This document shows, piece after piece, positions 37,168-47,303 of a stretch of 64,000 nucleotides of DNA; the stretch's first letter is position 1; every line of letters begins with the position of its first letter. Source of the stretch: Caenorhabditis remanei (lineage: Eukaryota > Nematoda > Chromadorea > Rhabditida > Rhabditidae); contig NC_071333.1 of the NCBI RefSeq assembly GCF_010183535.1, positions 16,304,587-16,368,586 of the forward strand, in the 5' to 3' direction. The translations under genes were made by a program, and so were the position numbers. The notes under the pieces are model-generated. The model searched no databases. It was not told the DNA's origin and worked only from the letters and a program-made list of their open reading frames with translations.

Positions 37168-38729
37168 GCACACCGGTTGTCCAGAAAACGGAAGACACCT
37201 GAAATTAAAGAGATTTCTTTGTAAACTGCGGAAATTAAGAGTACAATTGGCAAGGAAATCAATAATAGGTAAGCTTGGGCCGTTAATCAGATGCTCAACA
37301 TAAGAAATTCCCAAAAAATCATTAGGCTCAGTGATTTAAGTAAACTACTCTCAAAAATATCGGCTACTAAACAAGGCGTCGAGCGTAATTACGGAGTGTC
37401 GTTGTGATTTTTGTGCGGCGGCGACGGCCTCTACACAGCAATGGTGTATGGTGACGGGCAGTAAGAGAGTGTATGGCACGAAGAGAGGCCAGACACGAGA
37501 ATGTGGAGAAATCGAATGGTGAATGCGCGAGTGTGTATAAAGTGTGGTGGGGGCCTCTCGGGGGGGGGGGGGGCGAGGAGGGACCACCGAATGGATGCCG
37601 GTAGATATTGATTTTCTGGCGTAGGAGGGGTGAGGGGAATCGGGGTGAGAATGAGGGAGGATTGAGAGGGTGGATGGTGAGAGACTGTTTTTGAGAAAGT
37701 GATAATTGAAGTCTAGAGCGAATAAGAAATTGATACTTGTTGAAACTACGAAAAAATCTCAAAAAATGAGGATTACTGGCCATTCGGCGGATTATTTCAC
37801 ATCGGTAAAGAAGGATTATTGTCGAACGACATAAACAATCATTTTGTGTATAGGGTATTAAACATGGAGTGACTCCGGCAATTTTTCTCCATTTGACATA
37901 TAAATGCAATCAAACTTGCTACCCTGCAAACTGGGGAAATTGATTTTGCTTCATACTTCATAACTGGAGAGGAAAACTAATCAGTTTTGTTTTAAATTAA
38001 TTGTCAAGTCAGTAAAACCTCTATTGATTTCAATTAATGAAGAAAAATCAAAAAAAGTGTCTTTCTCCGCTACCCATATGCATATTTAAAATAAAATACC
38101 TCGAAAAATCCCTCATGACAGTCCCCTTTCCCAAAAATTCTGTTTCTGTAGACACCAAATCTTGACTCGAGAACAAATATTCATCTAGTCGGCTCTAATC
38201 TTTGTGTCAAACCAGATGACGTTGAATACAATTATTATCTGCCAGATGTTATCTCATGAGAACAATATTTTTTTTTTCAAACAGCTGATAGATAGAAAGA
38301 TCCCAGGTATAATTGAAATTAAGTAGAACAAAGTTTTATTGAAAATCAAGTCGTCGAGTTGAAAACGTCAAAATTGAGAGATCTCAGCAATACACAAAAA
38401 GGATAGCAAAGTAGTAAAATTGTTTTTAAAAAAGGAAGAAAACTGCAAAGAATTTAAAAACTAACCGGAATGTTCAGAAGACGAGTAAGAATGAGAATGG
38501 ACGAGGTTTTTAGCACATAGGTTTTTTTGAGGACACAACCAGAAGCTACAAGTGAAATTTGAGTGGAGAAAGAGAGTTGAAAAATGGAATCGGGCTAGAA
38601 AGTGAATGTTGGGTAGTATTGAATACATATGTACGGTTTTCTTATGCGGTAGAAAATTGGTGGAAAATTGAGAAATTTACAGAAGAATGGCTTCGAGGAC
38701 GAAAACTCTAGTTATGATGAAATCAAATT
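37168..38729. other. Intergenic: likely utx-1 promoter region
   Basis: Between the 5' end of utx-1 and the 3' end of dhhc-14. It contains an uninterrupted run of 13 G (about 37561-37573) within a purine-rich tract. No gene is supported. The gap is much longer than the roughly 100-bp spacing of worm operons, so co-transcription with dhhc-14 is unlikely. Confidence 0.5.
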
Positions 38730-41685
38730 TCACCAATTTGGATCTCCGTTCGATGAAAAGAATTCCAACAAGTTGTGGCACCGTTTTGAGACACTCGGCC
38801 TATGATGGATCACATTGTAATCGGAAGTGTGTGAATGTCCGGCTCGGCGAGCTTTGATCCTTTCGTTGGTGGTGACTCCTTGTGAAATCTGTAATAATTA
38901 ACATTTATAGTGATAATTTCTGCAATTTGTGTTGTTACCTGATTCATTTGTACACAAAATAGCACGGATAGCATGAAGGCATGCATGGCGGAGAGAATGA
39001 TGGTGATCATAAGGAAAGCGTCAGTTTCCAGAAATTTCTCTGTAAAATTTTTTATTAGTTTTGAAAGTTTTTATTATTGATGTTGTCCCAATAAATGCGG
39101 TTGCATATGTAATTGTTGTTTTTACTAATTCTTTAATTCTATCACCTTACCTAATCCATGATCATCAATTTTGAGAATAGCATAGTGACTTGTCGCCAAG
39201 CAGTAGATGAACGAAGACACGGCGACCGAGATGACGAACATAATGAATTCTCTCATGTTTCTTCGTGTCACACAGCTATTCAGCCAGGGACAGTGATGAT
39301 CGAAGTTGTTCACGCAACTGGAATTTGAAATTTGTTATATAAATAGTTATAGGCGTAGAAAATAAAAATAGACCACTCACAATCCACAGACAGCGCAATG
39401 CTTCGTATGCTCCATTTTTCGAATGAAACATGTGAAACAATACTTTTGCTGATGTTGAATTCCTGCTTCCGCCTCGTTCACATATAGCTGATGACAATTT
39501 TTGGGAGCGCGCACAACTCCTGGGTCCAGCGTTCCTATTCTGAAAGAAATTAGTGTGACTTTTTAGTTTTTGGCAGATTTGCAACGAATGGGGCCGACTT
39601 GAGGTTTTTCACCGGCCCGGCCCCGGTCTAAGTGCAGAAATTTGGAAATTCTTGCAAAAAAAAAGTAGAATTTTCGACTATGTTTTTGAATCTCAATAAA
39701 AACTAAAGCGTACATAGGGATTTTAACTATTTTTAACAAAATTTCAATAATTTTTGAAAAGTTTTGTGACAAACTGTGCACATTTTTGACACCGGGCCGA
39801 TTTTTTGTGAGTCTGGTTTGTGGGGTTGTTTCGATTAATATTACTTACCTAAAAAGTGTGAATCCAAGAGCCAAGACGGAGAGCACGAATAACATCTGAG
39901 CCCACCATGGCACGTACCAATGAGCGTAGGCTGACCTGAAATTATAGTTTACTTTTTTGCATTTCTATGTTCCCTTTGATTTCTTGAACATTTCTTTTCG
40001 TTCACATTTTCCAAAAAGATAAAAATCAACACTCAGCAACGTAAACCCGTCTCGTTTACTCAAGATATGCATCTGCCCTTTCTTTTCTTCTTTTTCTTCT
40101 TTGCACCTGTTCTTTATCTAGCTTTTGTTCGTTTCGTCAGTGAAAGTGAATTTTTGGCATTTCAGATTTAAACTAAACGCAAACACGATTGAAATTCCAT
40201 ATGACTCACCATGAAAAAACCATTAGCACTGCTTCCGCCATCGTGACACCATAAGGAAGAAGTTTGTACGTCGGGTCATGATAATCGAACCGGATGAGGA
40301 CCATTAGGAAGATACACGAGATCAGTGTGGTGAATGTAGCAACGATCAATGGCAAGTATTTGAAGAGGAGATACGTGATGAAGAATCCAAACATGGGGAC
40401 GAAAAAGAAGAAGTAGGTGCTGAGTGGTGGGACAAAAGCTTTCCGGAAGCAGTTCGTTCGACTGACTCCTTGCCGCCGCGCGGCTTCTTCCATTAAATCT
40501 GAAACATTTAAAAAAATTAGGTAATTGGTTTGAAAAGGTTCCTTACCTAAAATTTGTGGGCTCTTGATAGTTCGCGCCATGTCAAGTGGTGTCTCAGATT
40601 GCTTATTCCGTATGTTGACATCTGCTTTTCCCTCCAGAAGTTCTCTGGAAACTCTAATTTCGTGTACTATACCATCGAAACAAAAACTTACATCACTGCT
40701 GATGAATTACGATCATGAGCCGCCAGGTGAAGAGCAGTATTCCCACTGAAATGCTCTTTGATAGACAAATCAGCACCAGCTCGGACAATCAATCGGAGTG
40801 GGAACATGGTGTAACTTCTTTTGGCACATAACATGGCCGGCGTCATTCCTGGAAAAGTTAAAATAAAAATTAATTATTTTACTGCGGGTAGTTAAAAAAT
40901 ACTGACCACTATTATCACTGATATCTTTGGCATAGTCGAATTTGAGCAAAAAGTAGGCCACCAAAGGGACGTGGTTGCCTTGAATTGCCAAATGGATTGG
41001 TGTGTACCCTTGGACATCTCTCACATTGCATACTGCTCCTCCCTAAAAGATATAAAAAGGAAAATTATTTACTTTTAGAACATTTTTACTTTCACAAGCA
41101 TTGCGCACATAGCCACTAGCCCATTTCTAGCCGCCCAGTGGATTGGGGATGATGCCAAAACTCCTCCAATAAGATTTGTGTCTGCATTGTAGGAGATGAG
41201 TCTGGAATTTGAATTTGAAGTGTTATTATTAGTTGAATTGTGAAAACTTACAATCGAGCAACCTCAATTCGGTTATTGATAGCAGCCCAGTGAAGTAGCG
41301 AACACCCGTCCTGAAAATTGGAAAAATTTTCATTATTTTTTGAAGGTGAAGTATGCTATAACTTGACAGGTACGTTGAACACTTGCCGGAGCATGTGGTA
41401 TCGATTAATTTTAAATTCTAAAGTAAACGAATCACATAGAGCAACAAAAGTGTGATTTCTGCTTTACACGCTTCTTGTGTTCACTTCTTTCTCAATGTTC
41501 TTTTCAAAAATCAAAAAACTTACATCATCTGTGGCATTTGGTGATAATCCTTGCTTCAGAGCGGCTTCCACATGCTCAACATGACCATGTTGGGTTGCAC
41601 TGATCACTCCATGCAAATTGAAGCTGTCCACGGCGGCTGGCGGCTTCATAAGGTTGTGCGTCAGCACTTCTGTGTCACCATCCAT
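38730..41685 (-). CDS. dhhc-14: Ankyrin-repeat DHHC palmitoyltransferase (HIP14/ZDHHC17 type)
   Basis: Twelve exons: 41685-41524, 41310-41252, 41201-41090, 41042-40907, 40848-40692, 40644-40547, 40498-40210, 39935-39849, 39539-39381, 39317-39151, 39039-38939 and 38888-38730. They sum to 1,686 bases (561 codons plus stop). Residues about 20-230 are ankyrin repeats (GCSLLHWAAINNRIEVARL, GNTALHLAAHDRNS). Transmembrane helices follow (YFFFFVPMFGFFITYLLF and LIVATFTTLISCIFLMVLI). A cysteine-rich domain leads into NFDHHCPWLNSCV at about residue 425, whose DHHC Cys takes the palmitate. Two more helices and a TTNER motif follow. The enzyme S-acylates proteins on Golgi and endosomal membranes. The exon opening at 41701 follows an acceptor, so a further 5' exon is possible; I used its first ATG. 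Confidence 0.9.
39590..39800. repeat. Member of the GGCCCGG dispersed repeat in an intron of dhhc-14
   Basis: CACCGGCCCGGCCCCGGTCT near 39609 and ACACCGGGCCGATTTTTTGT near 39790 enclose an AT-rich core with GTGACAAACTGTGCACATTT. It is the same family as 16755-17075. Confidence 0.65.
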
Positions 41686-41701
41686 TGGTCCGATACCAAG
41701 T

Positions 41702-44009
41702 CTGAACATTTTTTTATATTTTAGAAAAAAACGCGACAGAGTGGCAAAAATGAACGGTATTATTAAAATTCTGGAATAAAAAATGGGAGTGAACCGATTC
41801 AAAACGAAAGAATAGAAAAGTGTATCGAAACTGCAACGGAACTGTTTCAAAAAAAGTACAAATACCCTTTCTGTTCCGTGTGAATCGGAAAAAGAGTAGC
41901 GTGGAAAACTGGCAGAAGAGAAGAGTCAATATCGGAAAAAGAGAAGGAAAAATCAAGTTTTTTGTCCAGTTGTCAAGTCGACGCTCATCGGTTTTTCTCA
42001 TTTTTTCCCTCCGATAAAGTTAGTCATAACGTAAAAAGGGATGCAACGAGAGGAGCAAATAAGAGAAAAGGGTGCGCAACCAGGAGGAGGAGTGTTTACA
42101 AGAGACCTCTTGCAAGTGCGCCCCAGTGCGAATATGCCATTGGCTCGCGTGGGTCGGTTGTTGTGTGCGTATGCGTCCTCCGCAACCGGACGACGAAATG
42201 AGAGGAAAGGAAGGAAACATCGCTCATTCTGCGGGGCCTGCCTATGAATCCTCAGCATTCAGAAGGAGAAGGCTAAGTGAAATGAAATTCTATCAAGACA
42301 CACCAGACAACACTGACACACAACACAGCTAAAAGATTTTTCCCTTGTTGTGTAATTTGAATTTCTTTCGTTTCATTCAACCGTTTGTCGTCTTTTCAAC
42401 GACTTGGTAGATAATTGGAAAGCGTTGGCAAACGGATAATAATCTGAATCTGTCCTTTTTCTTTCTTGCGTAATTCGTAATTCGCACCTGTTCTTCCTTG
42501 TCTGCTTCATTCCATGAGAACATTCAATAAGAATACAAAAGTGATTGAAAGCACATGAAAGATTTCACAATTATTCTTTTCGGTTAATTTTAGGGAAGTA
42601 AACTTGAAAAAAGGGTTATAAGTAAAGTGCAAAGTTAGGAATAAGTTAGAAGTCTAATTCTATTAACTGAACAATGACTTCGGCAGCTGACCGAATGACC
42701 AAATAGTAACCTAATAAGTAACTACAAAGAGAACGGATGAATATGCAAGAGAACAGGAGAACAAGGTAAACAAATATATTATTTTCGATTTGATTGAGTG
42801 AGAATGAATGGTCAAAACAATTTTTGTAAATGCTGAATCTCCAAAATTTGGAAATTGAAAGAAAAAGTGGACGGCAGAAAAGTGGCGATTATAAAATTGG
42901 TTGGAATGAAAGGAAATGCATGATCGACAGTTCTTCATTTTCAACAGGAACGTACATATTCGGGGTGAGTAACAATTTGAAAAAAAAACTAAGATTTTTT
43001 TTAGAAATGTCAGAAAATGTAACGTCTTGTTTTTAAGATTTTTGAAGATCAGATAAATATGTTGTCCCTGGGTTTTCCAACACGCATTTTTTTGTTTTCC
43101 TTTATTTTTCTTTTTCTGTTTTTGTTTCAAGTTTGAAATGACATAACAAGTAGAAAAAAAGAGAGAAATAGAAGCAGAGAACAGAAACTTTAGAGAGTTA
43201 TGTGACTCATATTCTTACAGGTGTCTCGGCTAGTTGCGAAATGTAGAAATTTGTGGTTTACAGGTTTATAGGTTTACTCACAGACACTACAGGTGTACTA
43301 CAAAGAGAAATAGACAAATACTTCAACTTTGTGATCATTCTGGATGGGACGATCAGTTAGAACTCAAAAAAAAAAAAAAAAAGTTGAAAATATCTTGACT
43401 GCTTGTTCAAGAGAAGGAGACTTACCAAAAATGGAGGGATTACTCAATTTCTCTTTCTTTTTTCTCAATGTCAGACAACCGGGAGTGAAAAAGAAGGCGG
43501 CACATTACATACACGTGTCTCTCTTTCTTTTCTCTTCTCATTCCTTTCAACTACCTTTTTTCTTTTTTTTTTGCCATTTTTCTACGTCAGTCAAAACTGG
43601 AAACTGTGAAGGCGCACAGGTGGTAACGAGAGACAGAAAGAGAGAGTGTCGATTAATGGGAAAACATTTTTGGTAACCTTTGGCAAGTAATAGATAGATA
43701 GAGAAAGAAAGATATGAGGAGAGAGAGTGACTGTCGAGAAAGAATGAAAGAGAAACTGTGTTACTGTGCACTTTTTCTCTGATTCTTATCTCGCGTCGAA
43801 TATCGAGACAATAGTCAGATACAATATCTGGTAGAACCCAGACACGTGGTTTATGGCAGAAAAAGTAAAAGTAATGGAAGTCTTCAGAGATTTTATAAAT
43901 GATATGAAATTATCCAAAAGAATTACCGCAAAGAGATGTTTAATGTATTTTTCCCACCGGCTGCTATCTTATCGTAAAAATATATGAAACTATAAAAATT
44001 TTGAAACAG
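41702..44009. other. Intergenic, purine/pyrimidine-rich low complexity
   Basis: No exon is supported. Long GA- and CT-rich tracts (for example 43420-43760) create open frames on both strands that lack splice or codon support. It probably contains 5' sequences of dhhc-14 and of the small gene at 44010. Confidence 0.45.
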
Positions 44010-44240
44010 ATGTCTGTCTATCGCTCCAGTTGTGGAGCATCCGTCATAATGTTGTTGTTTACGACACTTTGTTTATCATATTGTGTATCTTGCTCAATTG
44101 AATATAATACAAACCCCAATTCGAATACAATGCGTCTTCATGAAATCCTGGCTACAACAGAAAGTGGCGTGAACTACATTGTGGCCAAATTAACAAGACC
44201 ATACCCTACAGACAAGAGAAGGCTGACGGAAGAATACTGA
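44010..44240 (+). CDS. Small secreted protein, possible peptide precursor
   Basis: The ATG at 44010 follows GAAACAG directly, like a trans-splice acceptor. The frame is 76 codons plus TGA. Residues 1-28 form a signal peptide (hydrophobic core VIMLLFTTLCLSYCVSC). The remaining 48 residues are polar and end with a basic KRR site followed by LTEEY. I do not recognise a family. The size, signal peptide and basic site would suit a neuropeptide-like precursor, but no amidation motif or repeated peptide is present. Confidence 0.5.
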   Translation: MSVYRSSCGASVIMLLFTTLCLSYCVSCSIEYNTNPNSNTMRLHEILATTESGVNYIVAKLTRPYPTDKRRLTEEY

Positions 44241-44423
44241 TAAACGGGCAATCGGTTCTCTCACTCCTTCATTTCACAGTTTTCCCCTCATTTTTGATTT
44301 ATTGCCGTCTTTTGAAGTTTTACGTTTGATGAAAAAAGAAATTGTCGATTGAAAGTCGAAACCTATTTGTGAAAGAGAAGTTATCATTTAACAAAAACGA
44401 AATCGGTCAACGTTCAACAGAAA

Positions 44424-46395
44424 ATGGTCACACGGACACAATTAATTTCGGCGATGTTATCAATAGATAACATTGATGATAACATATACAGGTGCGTTTT
44501 AAACTGCAATAAACGAAAAAGTAAAATTAGGATAGTAACTATTAATTATCATCAAAAATCAGTATTATTGAGTATAATTTCTTTTGTTTGAATTTTATGC
44601 TTGTTAGGTTTCATTTTCTGAAATGAAGCACATGATTCATGGCAATTTAATGCAACATTTAGTAGTTTATAGCTATTCTTTCGACAAGTTTTTAGCTGTT
44701 TCAAAGCATGAAGTGACTCTGTGGATAATTTTCTAAAATTTCAGTCTTTGTCTCATTTTCCAACAGTTGAACTTTTTCAAAATTTTAGTATGTTCAATTC
44801 ATCAAAATATTATAACATTATGAAATTTAATTTTCTCAATCAAAACACAATAACTTTTTTCAGATCTGAGGGGCCACACATTGGCGGAATAGTTGGTCCC
44901 AACCGACTATTCGGGGGATACATAGCTGCTCAAGTATATGAAGCTGTCCGAAACTACAAAAACAAAAACAACGACAAAAATGTTATATTCAGCATGCATT
45001 ATAACTTCGTGTCTGCAGGTGAGAAGGAAATTGAAAAATCTATAGTATTGAAAAAAACCTCTGGCTAGGTTTTGATTAGTTATTGAATTCACTGAAAGGT
45101 CTAAAAATAGCTTGAGACTAGATTTCATTTTCTGGAATTTTTTGTTTTTAGGAAATCCAAGGAAACTAATTGACATCAAAATTAGTCAAGTCGAGAAGAT
45201 TTATGCAGTCGAGGTTTACCATGAAAACAAAAGTATCGGATTAGCACATGTCAAGGTATTAACTAGAAAAGCAAGTTTTAATAATAATTTACTTGAATTT
45301 TTAGACAGACAACACATTTCTCAAAAAACCACCTTATCCTGCGAATGCTCCTGCTTTCTTGAATATACCAAGTATGGAAACAATAATAGCAACATTACCA
45401 TCAAACAAACTGAGAACGGAGTTCGAATTCTTCTTGAAGCATTTTGTTTTCGAGTTACGACCAGTCCACTTCATGTTTTCTCCAGGTCCCGGAGATCATC
45501 GCGTTATGTATTATGCTCGTATCTCTCCGGAGTGCGTTGGTGAGTGAAAAAGTTATTAATTAGCAAATTGAAAAAGAAATGAAAGCACATTTTTATTCGA
45601 GAAGTGATTTTCTGTGACTAGCTTACGTATAATAGAGAGAAAAGCCAAGTTTTATGTGTCTCAACCAAGCTCAAAAGCAGAAATTCGTATTTTGTGGTTG
45701 GCATGGCGAAAGACAATTCTCGAGACTTGAAGTGGCCTCTCGTAGTCTAGGAGATAAAAACGTTTTTTTCTGTTTATGTCTATACGAATGAAATTGAAAA
45801 GGTCGAATTTTCAGACTATATAAGGGAAGACGGAGGGATGGTGGCAGTTGTAGCGCTTTCTGACTTCTTCGTACTACAATCTGTTACGAATGCAATTAAA
45901 GAAGCGGGGATGAAAATGACAACTGGAGCTTCTCTTCATCATAAACTATATTTTCATCAGGAGAAAGTGGAGGTAAATTGTTGGTTGCATATAAATAATA
46001 TATAAACAAAAATCTGTGTTGAATGATATTTGATCTATTGGAAAATAACTGAAATACTCAAAAGAAAACTTCATTTCAATCAAGTTTAGTGGTGAAATTC
46101 CTTTTGAGAAGATTTTTCTCGTTTGCTCGATAGCGGACGCGCCTTCAGGAAATTAAATGTCGTAAAAATTCAAAGAACACTTTGCAAAACGCAATTTCCA
46201 AGATTCTTAAGCTTTCTAATCAAAACTTTGCAGGCTAGCCAGTGGTTCCTGGTAGAGACGAGAACGGAAATCGCAACTGGAAACAAAGCAAAAATATTCG
46301 GTGGAGTCTTCGACAGCAACAAGGAATGCATTGTTTCATTTATACAAGAAGCATATGTTGTACCTGGAGCGCAGCCATTGGAATCTAAACTTTGA
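44424..46395 (+). CDS. Type II acyl-CoA thioesterase-like protein (ACOT8/TesB family), altered active site
   Basis: Six exons, 44424-44491, 44864-45018, 45152-45255, 45305-45539, 45815-45972 and 46234-46395, give 882 bases (293 codons plus stop), about the usual family size. The first hot-dog domain contains RLFGGYIAAQVYEA and FSMHYNFVSAG. The second holds HRVMYYARISPE, ASLHHKLYFHQ and FIQEAYVVPG. The family hydrolyses acyl-CoA to free fatty acid and CoA, in peroxisomes for ACOT8. In TesB/ACOT8 the motif SLDH supplies the catalytic Asp; here the frame reads SLHH (about residue 230), so the Asp is replaced by His. The C-terminal Gln (IQEA) is kept. It ends in SKL, the classical peroxisomal targeting signal. 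An unusual or inactive enzyme is possible. Confidence 0.85.
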
Positions 46396-46439
46396 GAAAC
46401 TATTTCGTAAAATGTATTTTTTTAAACTGCACAGTTTCT

Positions 46440-46862
46440 GACGGAGCAAAAAAAAACTGCAAGAAACGTGATGCCAATTTTTTCACGTTTGAATTCAATT
46501 TTTTTAATTTTTTGCTCTGAAGAAACAGCATTTTCAGGTTTTCAGGCGTTGCAATGGATGGAGAAAGGTTCCATCTATCAGAATTGTAAAAAATCCAATT
46601 TTCTATTTGATGAGGACGTGAATTTTGGTCAGTAATTAATTTTTTGACACAGAAAAACCGATTTTTAGAAAATTGACCAAAATTTACGTTTTCTGCCTCA
46701 TAAGATTTATTTTCTACAATTCTGATGGATAGAACCTTTTTTTAATCTACTGCAACGTCTGAATACCAGAAAATGCTGTTTTTTCAGTGCAAAAAAATAA
46801 ATATAAGAATTAAAACGTGAAGAAATTGGCTTCACGTTTCTTGCAGTTCTTTTTCGCAGTGT
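46440..46862. repeat. Inverted-repeat (MITE-like) element
   Basis: AAAAACTGCAAGAAACGTGA near 46451 is mirrored by TTCACGTTTCTTGCAGTTCT near 46831. Inner arms (TCCATCTATCAGAATTGTA and TACAATTCTGATGGATAGA) are also mirrored, around a centre at about 46650. It lies between the thioesterase gene and sdha-1. Confidence 0.75.
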
Positions 46863-47303
46863 GAGAAATCGTGAATTGGAATAAATTGTTAATTGATAAA
46901 TTGTTTATTTGATTTTACATATTATCTATCACATTGCATTTTACAATTTTTAGCTATTATCTTTTCCACCCATCCAAAAACGGACATCTCTGACCGTTCT
47001 ATGAGTTGCCTTCTTCCACTCATCGCCCCTCGTGCTGTGTACCTTCATTTACACATACACACAACGAGTCTCTTCTCCATTCACGGGAAACGCGCCAACT
47101 GGCTGACTGACGCGATAGCCGTCAACGAGCGGTTCATTTGGTGTGCCTCGGTCATTTTAAAGTTGCAATCCGCACGTTTATCGTTGTTTATCAAGTACTT
47201 TTTCAGTTTTTGTTCATTATCAGATCGCGTTCGCACTTTTCTTGGTCTGTTACAGATTTTTGAGATCAAAAGGATGAGAAAATAACCTATTTTCAGGGGA
47301 AAA
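46863..47303. other. Upstream region of sdha-1
   Basis: No gene seen. The sequence TATTTTCAG at about 47289-47297 precedes the sdha-1 start by six bases, as expected for an SL1 trans-splice site. Confidence 0.5.

Noticed and set aside
37561..37573. Run of 13 G as a functional quadruplex
   Set aside because: A single G tract in a purine-rich region; no evidence of function can be read from sequence alone.
42041..42332. Several 60-86 residue frames near 42.0-42.3 kb
   Set aside because: Overlapping frames on both strands, compositionally biased, with no splice signals joining them to dhhc-14.
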